Made by a program: the position numbers and the translations under genes. From Clostridiales bacterium (lineage in GTDB: Bacteria; Bacillota; Clostridia; Oscillospirales; Acutalibacteraceae), in assembly GCA_019417145.1 (NCBI GenBank), contig DXVY01000071.1, forward strand, positions 1-7,928: a stretch of DNA of 7,928 nucleotides, read 5' to 3'. Below are positions 1 through 7,561 of the stretch, in pieces. The stretch's first letter is position 1, and each line of letters begins with the position of its first letter. The notes under the pieces are model-generated. The model saw only the letters and a list, made by a program, of their open reading frames with translations. It was not told the DNA's origin and made no database searches.

Positions 1-3000
1 CATACGGACTCACCGTAGCCGAGGCCGACGCGCTTCCGGCCTTTTTACAGGCGGCCTTTCTCCACATGGCGGCCGAGGCGGTGGAGAGCATATACGACGC
101 CAAGGCCTCCAAAAAAGATGCCGCCTTTCGCATGAGCGCGGCGGTAAACGGCCTGCGCGCCCTGCCGGCCATGGATTTTACCCAATTGACCGAGACCTTC
201 TGCTCGGTAGAAGCCATATTTAAAAGTGACCCGGCGGGCGTATATGAAAAAATGGAGGAGGGATCCCGTAGCCGATATCGATCCCTTTGCGCCCGTATTG
301 CCCGCAAACGGCATATGGACGAGGTGCAGCTGGCCATAGAGCTGCGCCGCAAGGCGGCGGATTATGGGAAAAACGGTGGGGCCGATCCCCGGATGCATCA
401 CATTGGCTGGTGGCTACGGGAAGCCGACCGATCCGGCCGGGACGGCCGCCGACGGCTGGGCGTTTTTCTCCTGCTCTGCCGATATGCGTTGCCGGTCCTT
501 ATCAGCGCATCTCTTGCCCTTTGGCTTGGAACCTGGTGGATCGCCCCTCTGGCCCTTTTACCCATGATAGAGATTTTGCGCCCCTTGATGGACTGGGTGT
601 CGGGATTATGGAGCCAGCCCGCGTTCCTGCCACGGTTGGAGCTGGAGACGGGTATACCCGAAGAGGGAGCCTGCCTGATTGTGGTCTCCCAGTTGGTTCC
701 TCCCGCCGACCGAGCGGAAGAGCTGGCCGGCCGGCTGCTGCATCTGGCCCGTACCAATGCGCCGGCAGGAGAGGACAACTGTAAAATCTGCCTGCTGGCA
801 GATCTGCGACAGGCCGATAAACCCCACCTGCCGGGGGACAACCAGGCCATCGACGCCTTGCGGCGGGTGATCCGCCGGCTCAATCGGCAGGAAGGAAACC
901 GATTCATCCTGGCGGTCCGTGGCCGCGTCATGGTGCGCACCCAAAACGCCTATGCTGGCTGGGAACGAAAAAGAGGCGCCATCACCCAACTGATCCGACT
1001 CTGCCGAGGGGAGACCGGCTGCTTTTGCGCTATGGAGGGCGATATATCCTTTTTGCGCCGGACACGCTATCTGCTGGCGCTGGACGCCGACACCGAGACC
1101 CCCCTGGACACGGCCCGGCGCATGGTGGCCGCCGCCCTACATCCTCTTAACCGTCCGGTGATCGACCGCCAAAAAGGCGTTGTCACCGACGGATACGGCA
1201 TCCTGTCTCCCAGGGTGGGCACAACCCTGCAAAGCGCGGCCAAAACCCCCTTTTCCCGCATCATGTCGGGGGCGGGGGGGATCACGGCCTATGACACCCT
1301 GTCCGGCGATCTGTATCAAGACTATTTTGAGCGGAGTATATTTGCGGGCAAGGGGTTGATCGACGCTGAGGCTTTTTATACCCTGATGGACGGATTCGTG
1401 CCCGATGAACGCGTTTTGAGCCACGATATCCTGGAGGGCTCGGTGCTGCGCTGCGGCTACCTCTCCGACGTAGAGGTGACCGACGGTTGCCCCGGCAGCG
1501 CCATGTCCTATTTAAGCCGGCTGCACCGGTGGATCCGGGGCGACTGGCAGAATCTCCCCTGGATAAGAAAAAAAATCCCCGTCGGGCCAGCTCCCGGCCA
1601 TGATCGGCCCACTGACGGCGGTCACCGCATGGAATCCGGCAGGGTTTTCGTCCCTGCCAGAGTCGATGTAGAGCTGGCCCGCGAGCAGGCCCTCACCTTT
1701 GACATGCGGCTGACAAAGCCTCGCCGCCAGCAAAAACGTCTGGTAAAAAATCCTTTATCCGGTCTTTGCCGGTATATGCTTTTGGACAACCTGCGCCGAT
1801 CCATTACGCCGACGCTGGCCGCCTTATGCCTTATACTGGGCTGCCTGACGCCGGCGGCATCCGGCTGGCTGGCCGCCGTAGCGCTTTTGTCTCAGGCCGC
1901 CCCGGGGATTTTTACCGCGTTTATGCTCTTTTTGACCGGCGGCCTGCCCGCTGTGGGGCGACGATATTACGCCAAGGCTATGCCGGCGGCCCTTACGGCG
2001 CTGAGCCAAGCCGTCATGAACTGCCTGCTTCTCTTCCAGACCGCCTGTCTGAGCCTGCAAGCGGCCTTTCTGGGCTTGTGGCGGCAGTATGTAAGCCGCA
2101 AAAACCTGCTGGAATGGGTAACGGCGGCCGACAGTGAACAGGCGGGAACCGGGTGGGGCGTCTTTTTCCGTTTTTGGCCCTCCCTGGCGGCCGGTGTTCT
2201 TCTCTTTTTCATGCCCGACAGCATAACCCGTCTGGCGGCCCTCTGCTTTGTTCTGGCGCCGCCAGTAGTCCTACTCACAGCCCGGCCTACAGGCAAGAGG
2301 CCGGTCAGACTGACCGACGACCAGCGGGATAAACTGGCCGGTCAAGCGGCGGCCATGTGGCGTTTTTATGAAGAGCTTTGCACCAAAGGGGAAAACTGGC
2401 TTCCCCCTGACAACATGCAGGAGGCCCCGGTCTACGCGCTGGCCCATCGCACCTCGCCTACGAATATCGGCCTTTGTTTTCTCAGCACACTGGCCGCCCG
2501 GGATCTGGGCTATATTGAGACCGCCCAGATGGTCAAGCGTCTGACCGGTGGTATCGCCAGTGTGGAAAAAATGGAAAAGTGGGAGGGAAACCTTCTTAAC
2601 TGGTATGATACCAAGACTTTAGAACCTCTGCGCCCTCGATACGTCTCCACGGTGGATTCGGGCAATTTCATATGCTGTCTCACCGCCCTGCAGGAAGGTC
2701 TACGGGAGTATGAACGGGAAGATCCGTCCATTTCCGCCCTGCGCGGACGGATTATCCGGCTGGTCGACCAAACCCGCCTAGGGCCCTTGTACGATGAACG
2801 GCGCAAGCTTTTTCGCATCGGCTATGATTTAGAAAAGGAACAGATGTCCAATTCCTACTATGACCTACTCATGAGCGAATCCCGAACCACCAGTTATTTC
2901 GCCGTGGCCACCCGGCAGGTGGACCGAAGGCATTGGGGCGCCTTGGGACGAACCCTGGCCAAGGAGGACGGCTATGCCGGTCCGGTATCCTGGAGCGGCA

Positions 3001-6000
3001 CCATGTTCGAATACTTTATGCCCCATCTGCTGCTGCCCGTACCCGATGGGTCCCTCTCCTATGAGGCGCTGCGATTTTGCATCCGCTGCCAGAAAAAACG
3101 GGCCAGGGAGTTGGGGAAGCCCTGGGGCTGCAGCGAAAGCGGCTTCTATGCCTTTGACCCTCAGCTCAATTATCAGTACAAAGCTCACGGTATACAGCGT
3201 CTGGGCCTGCGTCGGCAGCTAAACAACGAATATGTGGTCGCTCCCTACGCCACCTTTCTGACCCTGCCCACCATTCCCCAGACGTCCATACGAAATCTGG
3301 ACCGGTTGGAAAAAATGGGGCTATGCGGCAGATATGGCTTTTACGAGGCGGCCGATTTTACCCGCGATCGGGCCGGTGCGGCCGGCTTCTCGCCGGTGCG
3401 CAGCTATATGGCTCATCACGTGGGGATGAGTCTTTTGTCCGTTTACAACCTGTTGGAGAATGGAAAAATGCAAAAGCGCTTTATGGCGGCGGGAACCATG
3501 TCGGCCGCCAGGGAGCTGCTGGAAGAAAAGCTGCCGCCCGCCGCGCCGGTCTTTAACGATCTGATTCATCGGGATGTGCCGGAAAAACCGGGCAGAACCA
3601 CGTCTGAGATCGAGGAGTTCGATATAATTTCCCCCCGACAGCCTCGTGTGCATCTGCTTTCCAACGGGGAATGGACCGTAACGGCCGCCGACTGTGGCGT
3701 CAGCATCTCATCCTGTCAGGGGGTAGACGTACTACGGCGCAGCGAGGACCTGCTCCGCCGGCCGCTGGGGCTGTTCGCCGTGGTAGAGCCAACGGGGAGA
3801 GAGGAAAGACCTGTGAGCAGGAAGGAGGACCGGAGGCCCGGGAGGGCATCCAAGACCTGTCCGTTTTCTATAACGGCCGCCCCCCTCTATATTGGAGACG
3901 CCCGTCGGCGAACCGTCTTTGGAGGAAGTTTTGCCGCCTATTATGCGGAAACTGAAAATCTGGAAGCCGGTATGCGCATACAGGTGCATGAAACCCAACC
4001 CTGTGAAATCCGCCGCTTTGCTCTGCGAAGCAAGAATGGACGAAAGCAGACGGTGCAACTGCTTCTTTATGCCGAGCCCAGCCTGGCCCGGCCGGAGGAC
4101 GCCGAGGCCCATCCCGCCTTCTCCCGCCTATTTCTCCACGGGGAATATAAGCCCGATCAAAACCTCCTGCTCTTTACCCGCCGGCCCAGAGAAGGGGAGG
4201 GGGGCGAGCTATCCCTGGCCATCGGCTTTGCGGAGGAAACGGCGTTTGCCTTTGACTTTGACAGGGAGAAAATCTTGCAGCGGCCGGCAGGCGTATCCGC
4301 CCTGCTGCGCAAAAATATACCTCTTAACGGGTCGCCCGGCGTGCCCGATCCCTGCGCCGCCCTACGCCTCACCATGGAACTACCGGCCAAGGGGCAGCGG
4401 ATGGCCACCCTGCTGATGACGGTAGGCCGCTCGCCGGAGGAGGCCGCAAATCGTCTGCTGGACTGCCGTAAGAGCTTACGGGCCGCCCCCGCGCCCCTTT
4501 TTGACGGCAGCTTGGAGGGACGCCTTTGTCAGGCTGTTTTGCCCGAACTGCTGTTCCCCGGCAGGGATTCCAAGGCCCGTCTGACCGCCGCCCGCACCAA
4601 CCGTCGCGGAGTGGACGGGCTGTGGAGCTTGGGAATATCCGGCGACCTGCCCATTTTGCTGCTGGAGATTAAAAATCCGGCCGACGCCATACGGGCCGAA
4701 CCCTATATCCGGCTTCATCGACGGCTACGACGGTATGGAACGGCCTTCGATCTTGCGCTGGCCTATCCGCAGGAGGGCGATTATGACCGGCCGGCCGAGG
4801 AAGCCCTGCGGCAGCTTATCCGCGCCGAGGGCTGCGAGGGCATGATCGGCGAAAAGGCGGGCATTCATCTAGTCAATCGCTCCCGGCATGCCGAAAGCTA
4901 TGAGACCCTGCTGGCGGCCGCCCGGTTCATCGTGCCGGACAGTCCCACCCAGATTCATCCGCCGGCGCCCGTCTATGAACCGGCAGCTATATACCCGGTA
5001 CGCCGCCCTGTGGGGAACCCGCTTCCGGCCGACGCTGCCAAACAGCCGGTTACGGTGGCAGGCGGCTATTTCGCCGACGACCGGTTCGTGATCACCCAGC
5101 GGCCGGCGCTGCCTTGGTGCCATGTACTGGCAAACGAGCGATTCGGCACCCTGGTTTCGGACAGCGCCCTGGGCTTTACCTGGGCTCTCAATTGCCGGGA
5201 AAACAAGCTGACCCCCTGGTATAACGATACGGCCACCGATAATCGCGGGGAAATGCTTTTGCTGCGGGTAGGAGGCAGAATCTACGATCTGATCCTGGGC
5301 AGCCTGCCCATCTTTCGTCCCGGCGGCGCACAGTACCTGGGCCTGGCGGGCGGCATTGAATCGGAAGTACGGGTGGAAATTGTAGGAGACGCCAAGAGAA
5401 TAACCGTGGAATTGACGGGAGGAGACGCTGTGGAGCCTATTGAGCTTGCCTACTATACCGAGCCGGTGCTGGGGGTTAGCCGCGCGGGAGCCAGGCAGAT
5501 CTCCGCCAAGTGGGAGCGGGGCGGTCTGTACCTTCATAATCCATTTCAAACCTCCGTGCCCGGCGGCATGTATTTGACCGCTGGGAAACAAACGGCCGAC
5601 CAACCGACGCTACAGAAGGGGGCCGATGGCTGCGTATGCGATCGAGGCGCCTTTTTATCCGGCCGCTGGGGCGAGCATACCCTTTGTCCCCTACCCGATC
5701 CCTGTGGGGCCGTGGTGGTCAAGCGAGAGCTGCCAGCCTGGCGAAAGGAAAAAATCCAATTCGTTCTCAGCTATGGGGAAAACCGCGAACAGGCCGTAGA
5801 AGCGGCCCACAGGGCGCTGGATACCGATACCCTTCCGCAACCTGTAGGTGCGGAAGATTGGGGACTGACCGTGCAGACCGGAGACAAGGGGCTGGATGTT
5901 CTGGTCAATACCTGGCTGCCGGCCCAAATCCAGCAGTGCCGCATCTTCGGCCGCACCGGCTTCTACCAATGCGGCGGCGCTTACGGCTTCCGAGATCAGC

Positions 6001-7337
6001 TTCAGGATGTGTGCGCCCAAGTGTACTGGAATCCAGCAGCGGCCAGAAAGCACATCCTGCGGGCGGCAGCCCATCAGTTTGAAGAGGGAGACGTGCTCCA
6101 CTGGTGGCATCCCCTCCCCGCCGATCCGCCCCACAGCCGGGACGCAGGGGTGCGCACCCGGGTGAGCGACGACATGCTTTGGCTGCCCTATGCGGTTTGT
6201 CATTACCTGGATGCAACCGGTGACCGGAACATTTTGGAGGAACAGATTCCCTTTCTGTCCGCTCCGCCCCTCTCGGAAAGGGAACCGGAACGGTATTTCG
6301 CCCCGTCCAAAGGCGCGTCGGGTAGCCTTTTGGATCACTGTCTGCGGGCCTTTGACACCATCCGGCTGGGGCAGCACGGCCTGCCCCTGATGGGTGCGGG
6401 CGACTGGAACGACGGGTTGTCCAGAGTGGGAGAACAGGGCAAGGGAGAAAGTGTCTGGCTGGCCCAGTTCGCCGCCTTGACCGCCCGGCGCATGGCTACG
6501 GTGTGCCGCCATAGGGGCGCAGAAGAAAAGGCGGAACGGCTGGATACCCTTGCCTCCCAGCTGGTGGCCGCAGTGGACAAGGAGGCCTGGTCCGGCGAAT
6601 GGTACCTGCGGGCCTTCCTGGACGACGGTGGCGCCTTGGGGGGACCAGACAGCAGAGAGATGCGCATAGACCTGCTTCCCCAAGCCTTTGCGGTGTTGTC
6701 CGACATGCCAGATGAACGGCGCAAAAATACCGCCCTGGACGCTGCCTTGCGCCTGCTGGTAGACAAGGGCGCAGGTATCATAAAACTGTTTGCTCCTCCC
6801 TTTGAAAAGGAGGATCCGGGCTATATCCGGGGTTATCCGCCCGGGGTGCGGGAAAACGGCGGACAATATACCCATGGAGCCATCTGGCTGATCCGGGCCC
6901 TCTTCCGAGCCGGACGCGCCGAGGAAGCCTACGGCCTCTTGCGCATGATCTCTCCTGTAACCCGAAACGAACAGCCGGGCACAGCCGCCCTGTACAAGGC
7001 CGAGCCCTATGCCATGGCAGCCGATGTGTACGCCGCTCGAGAGGCGGCCGGCCGGGCCGGCTGGACCCTCTATACCGGTTCGGCCGGCTGGTATTACCGC
7101 ACGGTGGTGGAAGACCTGCTGGGGCTACGCGTACAAGGGGACCGGCTGGCGCTCCGTCCCGCCTTGCCCGATGCCCTACCGGCCTTTACGGCCCTACTGC
7201 GGCGGGGTGGCTCCACCATCCACCTGACAGCGGAAAAGAAGAGCGGAGGCGCTTTTTCGCTTTTGGTGGACGGCCTACCCGCCGACGCGGTGCCTCTGGA
7301 CGGACGGGATCATACGGTGCGACTGACGCTGCCCTAA
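1..7337 (+). CDS. Cyclic beta-1,2-glucan synthetase-like protein (GT84 + glycoamylase-like + tandem GH94), 5' partial
   Basis: This is a giant membrane glycosyltransferase/phosphorylase of the NdvB/Cgs/ChvB type. Known members polymerise glucose from UDP-glucose into beta-1,2-glucan and use the GH94 part to control chain length. The frame is open from base 3 with no stop, so the ATG at 66 is internal. Family members are usually around 2800 residues and 2444 are visible, so the N-terminus is probably a few hundred residues upstream. Domains in order: an N-terminal region with a DPAGVY motif (about 231-248); two membrane helices (about 459-590); GT84 (about 627-1560) with LDADT (Asp codons at 1083 and 1089), a third Asp in SHDILEG (1425) and RLHRW (1518-1532); a membrane cluster (about 1803-2290); a glycoamylase-like domain (about 2420-3470); a first GH94 sandwich (about 3636-4470) with a shortened helical part (to about 4960); a second GH94 sandwich (from 5067); and a GH94 catalytic barrel (from about 5877) with GDWNDG (6399-6416) and NGGQYTH (6855-6875). 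An apparent insertion lies at about 1581-1733. Cyclic versus linear product cannot be told from sequence. Confidence 0.93.
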   Translation, partial: YGLTVAEADALPAFLQAAFLHMAAEAVESIYDAKASKKDAAFRMSAAVNGLRALPAMDFTQLTETFCSVEAIFKSDPAGVYEKMEEGSRSRYRSLCARIARKRHMDEVQLAIELRRKAADYGKNGGADPRMHHIGWWLREADRSGRDGRRRLGVFLLLCRYALPVLISASLALWLGTWWIAPLALLPMIEILRPLMDWVSGLWSQPAFLPRLELETGIPEEGACLIVVSQLVPPADRAEELAGRLLHLARTNAPAGEDNCKICLLADLRQADKPHLPGDNQAIDALRRVIRRLNRQEGNRFILAVRGRVMVRTQNAYAGWERKRGAITQLIRLCRGETGCFCAMEGDISFLRRTRYLLALDADTETPLDTARRMVAAALHPLNRPVIDRQKGVVTDGYGILSPRVGTTLQSAAKTPFSRIMSGAGGITAYDTLSGDLYQDYFERSIFAGKGLIDAEAFYTLMDGFVPDERVLSHDILEGSVLRCGYLSDVEVTDGCPGSAMSYLSRLHRWIRGDWQNLPWIRKKIPVGPAPGHDRPTDGGHRMESGRVFVPARVDVELAREQALTFDMRLTKPRRQQKRLVKNPLSGLCRYMLLDNLRRSITPTLAALCLILGCLTPAASGWLAAVALLSQAAPGIFTAFMLFLTGGLPAVGRRYYAKAMPAALTALSQAVMNCLLLFQTACLSLQAAFLGLWRQYVSRKNLLEWVTAADSEQAGTGWGVFFRFWPSLAAGVLLFFMPDSITRLAALCFVLAPPVVLLTARPTGKRPVRLTDDQRDKLAGQAAAMWRFYEELCTKGENWLPPDNMQEAPVYALAHRTSPTNIGLCFLSTLAARDLGYIETAQMVKRLTGGIASVEKMEKWEGNLLNWYDTKTLEPLRPRYVSTVDSGNFICCLTALQEGLREYEREDPSISALRGRIIRLVDQTRLGPLYDERRKLFRIGYDLEKEQMSNSYYDLLMSESRTTSYFAVATRQVDRRHWGALGRTLAKEDGYAGPVSWSGTMFEYFMPHLLLPVPDGSLSYEALRFCIRCQKKRARELGKPWGCSESGFYAFDPQLNYQYKAHGIQRLGLRRQLNNEYVVAPYATFLTLPTIPQTSIRNLDRLEKMGLCGRYGFYEAADFTRDRAGAAGFSPVRSYMAHHVGMSLLSVYNLLENGKMQKRFMAAGTMSAARELLEEKLPPAAPVFNDLIHRDVPEKPGRTTSEIEEFDIISPRQPRVHLLSNGEWTVTAADCGVSISSCQGVDVLRRSEDLLRRPLGLFAVVEPTGREERPVSRKEDRRPGRASKTCPFSITAAPLYIGDARRRTVFGGSFAAYYAETENLEAGMRIQVHETQPCEIRRFALRSKNGRKQTVQLLLYAEPSLARPEDAEAHPAFSRLFLHGEYKPDQNLLLFTRRPREGEGGELSLAIGFAEETAFAFDFDREKILQRPAGVSALLRKNIPLNGSPGVPDPCAALRLTMELPAKGQRMATLLMTVGRSPEEAANRLLDCRKSLRAAPAPLFDGSLEGRLCQAVLPELLFPGRDSKARLTAARTNRRGVDGLWSLGISGDLPILLLEIKNPADAIRAEPYIRLHRRLRRYGTAFDLALAYPQEGDYDRPAEEALRQLIRAEGCEGMIGEKAGIHLVNRSRHAESYETLLAAARFIVPDSPTQIHPPAPVYEPAAIYPVRRPVGNPLPADAAKQPVTVAGGYFADDRFVITQRPALPWCHVLANERFGTLVSDSALGFTWALNCRENKLTPWYNDTATDNRGEMLLLRVGGRIYDLILGSLPIFRPGGAQYLGLAGGIESEVRVEIVGDAKRITVELTGGDAVEPIELAYYTEPVLGVSRAGARQISAKWERGGLYLHNPFQTSVPGGMYLTAGKQTADQPTLQKGADGCVCDRGAFLSGRWGEHTLCPLPDPCGAVVVKRELPAWRKEKIQFVLSYGENREQAVEAAHRALDTDTLPQPVGAEDWGLTVQTGDKGLDVLVNTWLPAQIQQCRIFGRTGFYQCGGAYGFRDQLQDVCAQVYWNPAAARKHILRAAAHQFEEGDVLHWWHPLPADPPHSRDAGVRTRVSDDMLWLPYAVCHYLDATGDRNILEEQIPFLSAPPLSEREPERYFAPSKGASGSLLDHCLRAFDTIRLGQHGLPLMGAGDWNDGLSRVGEQGKGESVWLAQFAALTARRMATVCRHRGAEEKAERLDTLASQLVAAVDKEAWSGEWYLRAFLDDGGALGGPDSREMRIDLLPQAFAVLSDMPDERRKNTALDAALRLLVDKGAGIIKLFAPPFEKEDPGYIRGYPPGVRENGGQYTHGAIWLIRALFRAGRAEEAYGLLRMISPVTRNEQPGTAALYKAEPYAMAADVYAAREAAGRAGWTLYTGSAGWYYRTVVEDLLGLRVQGDRLALRPALPDALPAFTALLRRGGSTIHLTAEKKSGGAFSLLVDGLPADAVPLDGRDHTVRLTLP

Positions 7338-7397
7338 GGGCCCTCCTGATGTTTTAGAAAAATTCACAGCCTTCCACTGGCTTTGCGGGGAGGAATG

Positions 7398-7406
7398 TGG
7401 TATAAT
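7398..7406 (+). promoter_or_regulatory. Extended -10 promoter (TGGTATAAT) upstream of yfmF
   Basis: TGG TATAAT is a perfect match to the sigma-A extended -10 element TGnTATAAT, in an AT-rich island within GC-rich DNA. The hexamer 17 bases upstream (TGGCTT, 7378-7383) is a poor -35, which an extended -10 can tolerate. A second TATAAT lies 10 bases downstream (7411-7416) but has no TG extension and no acceptable -35. The predicted transcription start is near 7413, giving a leader of about 150 bases before the ATG at 7562. The call rests on consensus matching only. Confidence 0.55.
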
Positions 7407-7412
7407 TTTCTA

Positions 7413-7548
7413 TAATTTAGTCTGGTAAGTTCGGAGCCGTAGGCGGATTCATGGGCCGCGCCCTTTCCCATTTTGCCCCAGCGGGCTTTTGCGCGCCACG
7501 GCCCCACCGTACCGGACCGGTTCTCACACCGCATTTTATATATTTTAT
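7413..7548 (+). promoter_or_regulatory. GC-rich structured 5' leader of yfmF, possible attenuator or weak terminator
   Basis: Between the predicted transcription start and the ribosome-binding site there are two small GC hairpins, each followed by a short T run: GGGC-CGC-GCCC then TTT (7453-7466), and GCCC-CAGC-GGGC then TTTT (7475-7490). An alternative longer pairing joins GGGCCG (7453-7458) to CGGCCC (7499-7504), with CGC (7459-7461) pairing to GCG (7493-7495) across a three-base bulge. Downstream is a tandem ACCGK pentamer, three copies at 7506-7520, that includes the odd palindrome ACCGG-A-CCGGT (7511-7521). The stems are short, so these could be weak terminators for the upstream gene, a regulatory leader, or chance in GC-rich DNA. 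I recognise no known riboswitch class. Confidence 0.3.
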
Positions 7549-7556
7549 AAGGAGGT
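7549..7556 (+). promoter_or_regulatory. Strong ribosome-binding site for yfmF
   Basis: AAGGAGGT is an essentially perfect complement to the 3' end of 16S rRNA. It ends at the T of 7556, and six bases separate GGAGG from the ATG at 7562, which is ideal spacing. It fixes the start of the downstream gene and points to efficient initiation. The preceding AT-rich stretch (7534-7550) would keep the site unstructured. Confidence 0.9.
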
Positions 7557-7561
7557 ACCCT

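Noticed and set aside
3822..3828. Internal AAGGAGG that could start a gene inside the giant frame
   Set aside because: No ATG, GTG or TTG at proper spacing opens a plausible reading frame, and the main frame continues with family-like sequence on both sides.
4869..5603. Minus-strand open frame of 244 codons opposite the second GH94 sandwich
   Set aside because: It is a shadow of the plus-strand gene, with low-complexity composition, no initiation signal and no family resemblance.
5691..6875. Long open frame on the minus strand (394 codons) opposite the GH94 catalytic region
   Set aside because: It is fully antisense to well-conserved GH94 coding sequence. GC-rich codon usage on the plus strand leaves few stops in this antisense frame. 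It has no ribosome-binding site or recognisable domain.
7047..7061. Perfect 15-base odd palindrome GCCGGCC-G-GGCCGGC
   Set aside because: It encodes a Gly/Arg/Ala-rich part of the GH94 C-terminus. GCC/GGC codon runs make such palindromes common in this GC-rich gene, and no loop is available for a hairpin.
7368..7384. AGCC...GGCT hairpin followed by TT as a terminator of the giant gene
   Set aside because: The stem is only four base pairs with a seven-base loop and a run of three T (TTT, 7382-7384), too weak to call a terminator. It also overlaps the expected -35 zone of the next promoter.
7538..7543. TATATT as a second -10 close to the yfmF start
   Set aside because: A transcript from here would start at or inside the ribosome-binding site, and no -35 is visible. 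The AT-rich stretch is better explained as an unstructured region before the Shine-Dalgarno sequence.
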